Assembly (NCBI GenBank): GCA_900542285.1
Contig: UQNF01000050.1
Span: 1 to 12,077, forward strand
From: an uncultured Clostridium sp.
GTDB lineage: Bacteria; Bacillota; Clostridia; Christensenellales; CAG-138
Direction: 5' to 3'
DNA: 12,077 nucleotides
Under the pieces are notes generated by a model. That model saw only the letters and a program-made list of their open reading frames with translations. It was not told the DNA's origin and did not search any database. Positions 1 through 6,059 of the stretch are shown here, in pieces (the stretch's first letter is position 1; each line of letters begins with the position of its first letter). A program made the translations under genes and the position numbers.

Positions 1-78
1 GGAAAGAGCTCCCGAAGCGTCACCTCGGATGAGCTGGTCATGCTTGAAAACTACATCGCATCCGTATTAAAGTCTTGA
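1..78 (+). CDS. 3' end of an unidentified upstream gene (partial)
   Basis: Frame 1 is open from the window edge to TGA at 76-78 and encodes 25 residues ending in LENYIASVLKS. The tail looks like an amphipathic helix, too short to assign to a family. It is followed after 16 nt by a palindrome and T-rich run that could end its transcript. The ScpB and D-alanyl-D-alanine carboxypeptidase genes often found near spmA in Firmicutes are candidates by context only; nothing in the residues confirms either. Confidence 0.55.
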   Translation, partial: GKSSRSVTSDELVMLENYIASVLKS

Positions 79-94
79 CCCGTTGGCATGTTCC

Positions 95-130
95 GGGAGT
101 GTTTCACGTGAAACACTCCCTTCATTTTTC
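95..130 (+). terminator. possible intrinsic terminator built on parS site 1
   Basis: The 26-bp palindrome at 95-120 can fold in RNA as an 11-bp stem with an ACGU loop. It is followed directly by TTCATTTTTC (121-130), a passable T-rich tract. It starts 16 nt after the stop of the upstream gene, so the same bases could act both as parS and as a transcription terminator. Any palindromic parS forms such a hairpin, so the GC-rich extension and the T-run are the only specific support. Confidence 0.4.
100..115. other. parS: parS centromere-like site 1 (ParB binding site)
   Basis: TGTTTCACGTGAAACA matches the Bacillus-type parS consensus TGTTNCACGTGAAACA at every position. The symmetry extends to a perfect 26-bp palindrome at 95-120 by added GGGAG and CTCCC arms. 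ParB loads here and spreads as a CTP-dependent clamp; the cognate parB is encoded at 2965. The site lies between an unidentified gene and spmA. Confidence 0.95.
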
Positions 131-155
131 ATTGGTTTTTGGCATATGCTTTTAC

Positions 156-746
156 ATGCTTGGATATGTTATCACAATAATGCTGATATTGGGCTTTACC
201 TTCTCCATCGCAGGAGGGAACGCCTCGGAAGCGCTGGGCTGGATGCTTCAGGGCTGCAATTCTGCCGTGGAGCTTATGCTGTCGCTCGCAGGTTCCTATC
301 TTTTGTGGCTCGGCATAATGAATGTTGCAAAGCGTGCAGGGCTGATAGATAAGCTTGCACTGCTAACTGAACGTTCCCTTCGAAAGCTGATGCCTAACTG
401 CGGCGACGCCTCTGCGCCGGTCACACTTAATCTAGCTGCTAATTTCTTCGGGCTTGGAAATGCTGCAACCCCATTCGGTCTTGAAGCGATGAAGCGACTA
501 AGCCTTGCCGATCCGCGTTTGACTAAAGACGGAATTGCCTCCGATAATATTTGCATGTTCCTTGCTCTCAATGCTTCAGCTATTGAGCTTCTTCCTACCG
601 GGGTTCTCGCCATCCGCGCGGCGTGCGGTTCATCAGCTCCCAATTCCATTGTCCTTCCTACATTCCTTTCATCCGTAATTTCCGCGATCAGCGCAATCCT
701 TCTATGTAAGCTCTTTTCAAGGAGAAAAACGCATGGCAGCCGTTGA
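156..746 (+). CDS. spmA: spore maturation protein SpmA
   Basis: This is a multi-pass inner-membrane protein of the nucleoside-recognition/Gate family. In Bacillus, SpmA acts with SpmB in dehydrating the spore core and so in heat resistance; the mechanism is not settled. From ATG156 it is 196 residues, the length I recall for B. subtilis SpmA, and it begins with MLGYVITIMLILGF, a first membrane helix aligning with that family's N-terminus. The conserved block NLAANFFGLGNAATPFG is present near residues 90-106. The frame stays open upstream to TTG75, but that extension would translate through parS and add unrelated sequence, so ATG156 is preferred. No clear SD precedes it. Its 3' end overlaps spmB by 14 nt, implying co-translation. 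Confidence 0.9.
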   Translation: MLGYVITIMLILGFTFSIAGGNASEALGWMLQGCNSAVELMLSLAGSYLLWLGIMNVAKRAGLIDKLALLTERSLRKLMPNCGDASAPVTLNLAANFFGLGNAATPFGLEAMKRLSLADPRLTKDGIASDNICMFLALNASAIELLPTGVLAIRAACGSSAPNSIVLPTFLSSVISAISAILLCKLFSRRKTHGSR

Positions 747-1245
747 CATAGTTATGCTTGTATTGATCGCAGCTCTCTTCGTGTATGCGCATGCCAAGAA
801 GATTAACCCTTATGAAGCATTTGCCGAGGGCGCGTCTGAAGCAGTTCCGACGATAATCAAGGTTCTTCCATATCTCTCCGCAATGCTCGTCGCTATCAAC
901 CTTTTTCGCAGCTCCGGCGCAATGGACGCTTTATCGAAGCTCCTTGCTCCCGTTCTCAAGAGGATAGGTATCCCTGCTGAGCTTATAACGCTTATAGTGC
1001 TGCGACCGTTTTCCGGAAGTGCAAGCCTTGCACTATTGCAGGACACACTTCTTGTCCATGGCGCTGACAGCTTTATCGGAAGAGCAGCTTCGACTGTTGT
1101 CGGCTCAACGGAAACAATTTTCTATACCCTTGCGCTGTACTGTGGCAGTGTCGGCATCAAGAAGAGCAGGTATGCGCTGCCTGCTGCACTGATTAGCGGC
1201 ATAATTGGGGTGGCTGCGGCAATTCTGCTGGTGAAAATCATGTAG
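733..1245 (+). CDS. spmB: spore maturation protein SpmB
   Basis: This is the 170-residue partner of SpmA, also a Gate-family membrane protein, expected in spore core maturation. There is a hydrophobic N-terminal helix (residues 5-20), then the characteristic NPYEAFAEGASEAVPTIIK segment, LRPFSGSASLALL and GSTETIFYTLALYCGSVGI, and a final membrane helix near the C-terminus. A strong AAGGAG at 719-724 serves ATG733, inside the end of spmA, so the two are translationally linked. No sporulation-specific promoter was convincing upstream of the pair. The gene ends 9 nt before the -35 element of the next promoter. Confidence 0.93.
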   Translation: MAAVDIVMLVLIAALFVYAHAKKINPYEAFAEGASEAVPTIIKVLPYLSAMLVAINLFRSSGAMDALSKLLAPVLKRIGIPAELITLIVLRPFSGSASLALLQDTLLVHGADSFIGRAASTVVGSTETIFYTLALYCGSVGIKKSRYALPAALISGIIGVAAAILLVKIM

Positions 1246-1254
1246 TGACGGGGC

Positions 1255-1283
1255 TTGACAACCGATGGATGCGGTGCAATAAT
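1255..1283 (+). promoter_or_regulatory. sigma-A-type promoter for comB
   Basis: A perfect -35 TTGACA (1255-1260), a 17-bp spacer, and -10 AATAAT (1278-1283) preceded by TGC (extended -10). It sits 26 nt upstream of the comB start codon, with AAGGAGG at 1295-1301 as the SD. This separates comB transcription from spmAB. Confidence 0.75.
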
Positions 1284-1309
1284 ACTCATGTAATAAGGAG
1301 GACAAGCTA

Positions 1310-2045
1310 ATGAAAGTAGATGTTGTCAATTTCAGCAATAATATTCCAGATGAGAAAATGAACGGTTCGGTTGTACTTCTTATCGACGTGCTTCGCTGCA
1401 CTTCTTGCATTGTTACCGCACTTGCAAATGGAGCAAGCAGTGTTGTGGTCTTTGCCGGCGTTGATGAGGCAAGGAACTATGCCGAACGGCTCGGAAGCAA
1501 ACTGCGTGTTGGGCGGCGAAAGATACGCCCTCCCCATCGATGGCTACGACGTCGGTAATTCGCCTCTGCAATATGATGTGAATACCGTTTCCGGTAAAAC
1601 TGCAATAATGTCAACCACCAACGGCGCAAGGGCGATTTCAGGGATTATGGGAGCATACAGAACCCTTATAGCGGCTCACATCAATCACTTTGCCGCCGCA
1701 AGGGAAGCGGTTTCCTTCGGTCGGGATATCCTTATCATATGTTCCGGAACGAACGGTGAAGTATCAGCAGACGATGTTGTTACTGCCGGCGCTATTGTCT
1801 CAGACATTGCGAGCCTTTCAATCGACGTCGCTCCTACCGACAGCGCAATCATCTCAATGGAGATGTATAAGCAGTTCAGTAAGGGAGAATTCGATTTGAA
1901 AAGCACGCTTCACTGTAAGCGGCTTATGAGCTTGGGCGAGAATTATCGCGCGGATGTCGAATACTGCTTTAGAGAGAACATCACCGATCTGGTACCCTGC
2001 TGTGTTGGAAAGACAGATGACGGCCTTGGTTCAATAATTCGATAG
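1310..2045 (+). pseudogene. comB: 2-phosphosulfolactate phosphatase family (ComB), frameshifted
   Basis: The ComB family hydrolyses 2-phospho-3-sulfolactate to 3-sulfolactate; in Bacillus sulfolactate accumulates in spores, and in archaea the enzyme serves coenzyme M synthesis. The first half, from ATG1310 (SD AAGGAGG), reads in one frame with IDVLRCTSCIVTAL and NGASSVVV, and would stop at 1556-1558. The rest reads in the next frame with CVLGGERYALPIDGYDVGNS and STTNGARA, ending at TAG 2043-2045. Homology places the shift between about 1493 and 1503. Dropping one A from the AAA at 1499-1501 restores a 244-residue protein with GSNCVLGGER, about the family's usual length. All other family motifs seem intact, so a single-base sequencing or assembly error is as likely as true decay. 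Confidence 0.85.
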
Positions 2046-2049
2046 GAAT

Positions 2050-2065
2050 TGTTTCACGTGAAACA
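2050..2065. other. parS: parS centromere-like site 2 (ParB binding site)
   Basis: TGTTTCACGTGAAACA is identical to site 1. Here the palindrome extends only to 20 bp (2048-2067) with AT and AT flanks. It begins 5 nt after the comB stop and ends 28 nt before the -35 of the parA promoter. ParB loading here could feed back on parAB transcription as well as serve segregation. Confidence 0.95.
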
Positions 2066-2083
2066 ATCAATGCAAAATTAAGC

Positions 2084-2104
2084 GGTTATTGCGTTGCAAT
2101 AACC
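2084..2104. repeat. 9-bp inverted repeat over the parA -35; operator or comB terminator
   Basis: GGTTATTGC (2084-2092) and GCAATAACC (2096-2104) are perfect inverted copies separated by GTT. The right arm covers most of the -35 hexamer (2094-2099), as an operator for a dimeric regulator would. As RNA it is also a hairpin followed by ATTCTTTTAG, so it could end the comB transcript. The two roles are not exclusive; I see no way to choose between them from sequence. Confidence 0.6.
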
Positions 2105-2122
2105 ATTCTTTTAGTGTATAAT
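2094..2122 (+). promoter_or_regulatory. promoter of the parA-parB operon
   Basis: -35 TTGCAA (2094-2099), a 17-bp spacer and a perfect -10 TATAAT (2117-2122). It would give a leader of about 45 nt before the parA ATG. It lies downstream of parS site 2 and overlaps the inverted repeat at 2084-2104. Confidence 0.75.
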
Positions 2123-2173
2123 GATAAAGTTAAATCAAAAAGTACCTCTTTGGGTTGGGAAAGTGAGCATAAG

Positions 2174-2962
2174 ATGGCAAGAATAATTGTAATCGCTAAC
2201 CAAAAGGGCGGAGTGGGAAAGACCACAACCGCGGTAAACCTATCATCCTGCGTTGCACAGCAAGGAAAGAATGTGCTGCTTGTCGATGTTGACCCCCAGG
2301 GGAACGCTACAAGCGGAATCGGAATTGACAAAACTAAGTGTAAATACAGCGTCTATGACGCACTCGTAAACGGAGTAGCAACCGAAAAGACCATACTGAG
2401 GACGAAGATCCCCACCCTGCACATCATTCCTTCAAGAATAGAACTGGCAGGCGCAGAGGTTGAGCTGGTGAGCATGATGGCGCGTGAACAGAAGCTGAAA
2501 TCCGCGCTAAGGTGTGTACTGCATATGTACGAATACATCTTCGTAGACTGTCCTCCCTCGCTGGGGCTTTTAACGCTGAATGCTCTCAATGCCGCCGACA
2601 CCCTTCTCGTGCCAATCCAATGCGAATACTATGCGCTCGAGGGTCTTTCGCAGCTTATGAACACCGTAAAGCTCGTCAAGCAGAATCTGAACCCGGAATT
2701 GGAGGTCGAAGGCGTTGTCATGACCATGTACGATGCAAGAACGAAGCTGTCCAATCAGGTGGTCGAAGAAGTCAAAAAATTCTTCGGCAACAAGGTTTAT
2801 GAGACCATCATCCCCCGTTCGGTAAGGCTTGGCGAAGCACCGAGCTTTGGACTTCCGATAACGCTTTACGATTCAAGATGCTCTGCCTCCAAGGCTTATA
2901 GAAGCCTTGCAGAAGAGCTTGTTGCAGCCGATAACGGTGAATTTGTGAATGGAGGCGAGTAA
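2174..2962 (+). CDS. parA: chromosome-partitioning ATPase ParA (Soj)
   Basis: This is a deviant-Walker-A ATPase that binds the nucleoid nonspecifically as an ATP dimer and is released by ParB, driving origin segregation; in Bacillus the homologue Soj also modulates DnaA. The protein is 262 residues, the size of small chromosomal ParAs, with no N-terminal HTH. Visible motifs are KGGVGKTT (residues 11-18, signature Lys plus P-loop Lys), DVDPQGN (38-44, with the conserved switch Asp40), DCPPSLG and PVQCEYYALEGLSQL. ATG2174 is chosen because it starts MARIIVIANQKGG as in the family; the upstream GTG2114 overlaps the -10 box. The SD is weak (about 2162-2167). parB begins 2 nt after its stop. Confidence 0.97.
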   Translation: MARIIVIANQKGGVGKTTTAVNLSSCVAQQGKNVLLVDVDPQGNATSGIGIDKTKCKYSVYDALVNGVATEKTILRTKIPTLHIIPSRIELAGAEVELVSMMAREQKLKSALRCVLHMYEYIFVDCPPSLGLLTLNALNAADTLLVPIQCEYYALEGLSQLMNTVKLVKQNLNPELEVEGVVMTMYDARTKLSNQVVEEVKKFFGNKVYETIIPRSVRLGEAPSFGLPITLYDSRCSASKAYRSLAEELVAADNGEFVNGGE

Positions 2963-2964
2963 TT

Positions 2965-3819
2965 ATGGCACTTGGACGCGGACTTGACGCACTGCTTGGC
3001 AGCTATAACGATACGGTGAGCGACACCATTCGCAATATCTCTATCAATCTTATAGACAATAACACAGCTCAGCCAAGGACATCATTCGATGACGATAAGC
3101 TTGCAGAGCTGTCCGAAAGCATCAAAACGCATGGCATCGTGCAGCCTATTCTGCTCAAAAAGATAGGAAATCGTTATAAAATCATCGCAGGCGAAAGAAG
3201 ATTTCGAGCCGCTAAGTTAGCAGGGCTTACGGAGATACCGGCTATAATAAAAGACCTGAGCGAACGCGAAATACAGGAGGTCGCTCTTATTGAGAATCTT
3301 CAGAGGGTCGATTTGAACCCAATAGAAGAAGCGGCGGCCATTCGTGAGTTGATGACTGAATATGAACTGACGCAGGAAGAGATAGCGTCGAGGCTCGGCA
3401 AGAGCAGGCCGGCGATAGCGAATGCGCTCCGTCTGCTGTCGCTGCCGGACAAGGTCCAATCGCTTGTCAAAAGCGGAGCATTGAGCGCAGGACACGCAAG
3501 GGCACTGGCAGGCCTTAACGATGAAGCAAAGGCTGCTGAGCTTGCGGAATTTATTGTAAATAATAAGCTTTCCGTACGAGAAACTGAAATTCTTGTTAAA
3601 AGGGCGCAGGAAGAAGAGAGCGAAGATGTGCCCAAGCGCAGGGAAAGAACAAGGACTCGCATGAGCGGCGATATGCTCAGCGCGCAGGAGAGGCTTGCAG
3701 AGAGATTCGGGACAAAGGTTAGCCTAAAGGGCGACGAGGATAAGGGCAAGATAGTCATTGAATACTACACCAAAGAAGGCCTAATGGGCCTGTTCGACAT
3801 GCTGATGGCGGAGAACTGA
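2965..3819 (+). CDS. parB: chromosome-partitioning protein ParB (Spo0J)
   Basis: This CTP-dependent DNA clamp loads at parS, spreads, stimulates ParA ATPase and recruits SMC. Its 284 residues carry the full architecture. ALGRGLDALLG at the N-terminus resembles the ParA-stimulating peptide. A CTPase domain has GERRFR at 76-81 and ENLQR at 110-114. The helix-turn-helix is at about 135-158 (TQEEIASRLGKSRPAIANAL). There is a charged linker at about 210-235 and a C-terminal dimerisation segment ending MGLFDMLMAEN. The SD GGAGGCGAG (2951-2959) lies inside the end of parA, so the pair is coupled. Two perfect parS sites for it lie upstream in this window. Confidence 0.97.
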   Translation: MALGRGLDALLGSYNDTVSDTIRNISINLIDNNTAQPRTSFDDDKLAELSESIKTHGIVQPILLKKIGNRYKIIAGERRFRAAKLAGLTEIPAIIKDLSEREIQEVALIENLQRVDLNPIEEAAAIRELMTEYELTQEEIASRLGKSRPAIANALRLLSLPDKVQSLVKSGALSAGHARALAGLNDEAKAAELAEFIVNNKLSVRETEILVKRAQEEESEDVPKRRERTRTRMSGDMLSAQERLAERFGTKVSLKGDEDKGKIVIEYYTKEGLMGLFDMLMAEN

Positions 3820-3820
3820 T

Positions 3821-4693
3821 ATGTATTTGGCAGATAATTGGCTGGATTACGAGATAATCGACGCAGGAAACGATGAAAAGCTGGAACGCTGGGGAGACGT
3901 GGTGCTGCTGCGCCCCGATCCGCAGGCGATCTGGCCGATGAAGCAGCCCGTAAACGTTGACGCTCACTATATCCGCTCAAATTCTGGCGGCGGAAGCTGG
4001 AATTACTATAAACAGCTGCCCGAAAGCTGGACGATATCATACAGGGATCTCAGATTCATCGTCCGTCCCACAGGCTTTAAGCACACGGGATTATTCCCCG
4101 AGCAGGCAGTAAACTGGGATTTTATGCGAGAAGCGGTTGAAAAGCACCGCAGAGTGGCCAACAGACCGTTCCGTGCACTGAACCTATTCGCCTACACCGG
4201 CGCTGCGAGCTGCGCACTGGCGGCAGCAGGAGCCGAAGTCGTACATGTGGATGCAGCAAAGGGAATGGTAGCTTGGGCAAAGAACAATCTGGCGGAGTCG
4301 GGACTTGCAGACAGACCGGTCAGGTTTATTGTTGACGATGTAATGAAATTCGTACAGCGTGAAAAACGCCGAGGGCGCAGTTATGAAGGCATACTCATGG
4401 ATCCTCCCAGCTACGGCAGGGGGCCTGACGGAGAGATGTGGCGAATAGAAAGCGGACTGTATCCGCTTGTCAGCGAATGTATGGATCTATTAAGCGATGA
4501 CGCAGGATTTTTCATCATCAATTCATATACCACAGGTCTTGCGCCTGCTGTTCTGCGGAATGTGCTGAAGCTCGCCTCCGGAAAACGCGGAGGAAGGATA
4601 GATGCGCAGGAGATAGGAATACCGATAACCAATAACGAGCTTGTGCTGCCCTGCGGATGCACGGCGCGCTGGTACAAAGAGCCTAAAGCATGA
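3821..4693 (+). CDS. class I SAM-dependent methyltransferase, RlmI-like (probable rRNA target)
   Basis: A 290-residue Rossmann-fold methyltransferase related to the RlmI/RlmK (COG1092) group. An N-terminal region of about 110 residues has SGGGSWNYYKQLPESWTISY and PTGFKHTGLFPEQAVNWDF. Motif I is NLFAYTGAASC (121-131) and the acidic residue D144 ends the next strand (VVHVD). The catalytic-region motif is DPPSYGRG (194-201). No N-terminal PUA domain is seen, unlike RlmI (about 396 residues), so the exact RNA target and modified base are not predictable. It starts 1 nt after parB with GGAG at 3810-3813 as SD, and its TGA overlaps the next ATG (ATGA), indicating coupled translation. Confidence 0.8.
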   Translation: MYLADNWLDYEIIDAGNDEKLERWGDVVLLRPDPQAIWPMKQPVNVDAHYIRSNSGGGSWNYYKQLPESWTISYRDLRFIVRPTGFKHTGLFPEQAVNWDFMREAVEKHRRVANRPFRALNLFAYTGAASCALAAAGAEVVHVDAAKGMVAWAKNNLAESGLADRPVRFIVDDVMKFVQREKRRGRSYEGILMDPPSYGRGPDGEMWRIESGLYPLVSECMDLLSDDAGFFIINSYTTGLAPAVLRNVLKLASGKRGGRIDAQEIGIPITNNELVLPCGCTARWYKEPKA

Positions 4694-6057
4694 AACTAAG
4701 GGTAATTTATGAGGATAATCACCTCCTTGTGTGTGAAAAGCCCGAGAATATGCCCGTTCAGGCGGATTCATCGGGGGATATCGACCTTCTCACGCTTGCC
4801 AAGGAATACATAAAGGATAAATACAACAAACCCGGAGATGTTTTTCTTGGGCTTGTTCATCGTCTCGATCGTCCGGTAGGCGGCGTTATCGTATTCGCAA
4901 GGACAAGCAAGGCGGCGGCAAGACTGACGGAGAGCTTCAAAAAGCGGACGACGAAAAAACAATACGCCGCAATTGTTACAGGAAATCCACGGGACTATGG
5001 ATATCTGAAGGACTATCTCATAAGAAACGAGGACAGCAATACGGCAGCAGTCGTTCCCGAAGGAACGCCCGGCGCAAAAGAGGCAAGCTTGAATTATGCT
5101 TGCGTTACAAGAAAAAATGGGCTTAGCCTGATGGACATAAGTCTGCATAGCGGAAGGCATCACCAAATCCGAGTACAGCTAAAAAATGCAGGCTGTCCAA
5201 TCTACGGCGATCAGCGCTATAATCCCACTGCAAGGGCAGGACAGCAGATCGCGCTGTATGCTTACAGCCTGACCATTGAGCATCCGACGCTGAAAACCGA
5301 AATGAGATTCATGAGCTTCCCAAGAGGAGGCGCATGGGATCAATTCAAAGACGAGGTCGCGGCGCTCGGCTGGGGAATCAGACTGCGCTATGTCGATGAA
5401 AATATCATCGTTGTAAATAAGCGTTCAGGGATCGCGTGCGCACAGGCAGATGTTGAGAATATTGATAACAGTGAAGCAAGCGTCGAAAGCATGCTTTGCT
5501 GCGCTCTCAATACAAACGAGATATATCCTGTCCACAGGCTTGATGTGCTGACTTCGGGGTTAGTCCTCTTTGCGCGGAACAGAAAAGCGGAGCAGGAGCT
5601 GCTAAGGCTTATAAAACAGCGCGCGATAAGAAAAACCTATCATGCGGAACTGTTTGGAGTCCCGGAGAAACCCGTAGGACGGCTTAAGCTCTATGCCGTT
5701 AAGGACAGCCAAAGCGCAAAGGTCACCGTCTACGATAATCCGGTTCCCGACTCGGTGGAGATGATAAGCGATTATCGTGTGATCGGCTCAAACTCTTCGC
5801 GAAGCATCGTAGAAATAGAGCTGGTTACAGGTCGAACACATCAGATAAGGGCAAGCTTCGCTCATATCGGAACGCCAATCGTCGGGGACGATAAATACGG
5901 GGACAGGATATTGAATCGAAGCAATAAGACCGGACTGCACCTTGCAGCCACAGATATAGAATTCCCGAAGGTGATGGAAGTCCTCCCCTATCTGAGCGGA
6001 ATGAAGATAGAAAATGATGCGGAATTCGAATTAGATTCAGCGGATTCTCGATTATAG
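4690..6057 (+). CDS. tandem-domain RluA-family RNA pseudouridine synthase
   Basis: One 455-residue reading frame contains two complete RluA-type catalytic domains. Domain 1 (about 1-225) has VHRLDRPVGGVIVFA with catalytic Asp60 and SGRHHQIRVQLKNAGCPIYG. Domain 2 (about 230-455) has VHRLDVLTSGLVLFA with Asp285 and TGRTHQIRASFAHIGTPIVG. Both aspartates and both Arg-loop motifs are retained, so both halves look active. Neither half has an S4 RNA-binding domain; each opens directly with a YEDNH- or YVDEN-type strand. Family members normally carry one catalytic domain in 220-330 residues. The halves differ clearly from each other, suggesting fusion of two distinct paralogues rather than a recent duplication. 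Uridine targets are unknown. Start ATG4690 overlaps the previous stop. Confidence 0.9.
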   Translation: MKLRVIYEDNHLLVCEKPENMPVQADSSGDIDLLTLAKEYIKDKYNKPGDVFLGLVHRLDRPVGGVIVFARTSKAAARLTESFKKRTTKKQYAAIVTGNPRDYGYLKDYLIRNEDSNTAAVVPEGTPGAKEASLNYACVTRKNGLSLMDISLHSGRHHQIRVQLKNAGCPIYGDQRYNPTARAGQQIALYAYSLTIEHPTLKTEMRFMSFPRGGAWDQFKDEVAALGWGIRLRYVDENIIVVNKRSGIACAQADVENIDNSEASVESMLCCALNTNEIYPVHRLDVLTSGLVLFARNRKAEQELLRLIKQRAIRKTYHAELFGVPEKPVGRLKLYAVKDSQSAKVTVYDNPVPDSVEMISDYRVIGSNSSRSIVEIELVTGRTHQIRASFAHIGTPIVGDDKYGDRILNRSNKTGLHLAATDIEFPKVMEVLPYLSGMKIENDAEFELDSADSRL

Positions 6058-6059
6058 CC

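Noticed and set aside
75..155. TTG-initiated 27-residue N-terminal extension of SpmA
   Set aside because: It would translate through the parS palindrome, lacks a good SD, and adds residues absent from SpmA; ATG156 gives the family length and N-terminus.
120..156. Sporulation sigma-factor promoter before spmA (CATATGCT at 143-150 as -10)
   Set aside because: The match to a sigma-E -10 is partial and no matching -35 was found at the correct distance.
1310..1558. Separate 82-residue gene
   Set aside because: It is the first part of comB running past the frameshift into the wrong frame; its last ~20 residues are Arg-rich noise.
2114..2173. GTG-initiated extension of ParA by 20 residues
   Set aside because: The GTG lies on the -10 box of the parA promoter, so it could not be in the transcript as a usable start; family N-terminus begins at ATG2174.
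3300..3758. 152-residue minus-strand open frame opposite parB
   Set aside because: Ser/Leu-rich composition is typical of the antisense of a charged helical protein; parB is certain on the plus strand.
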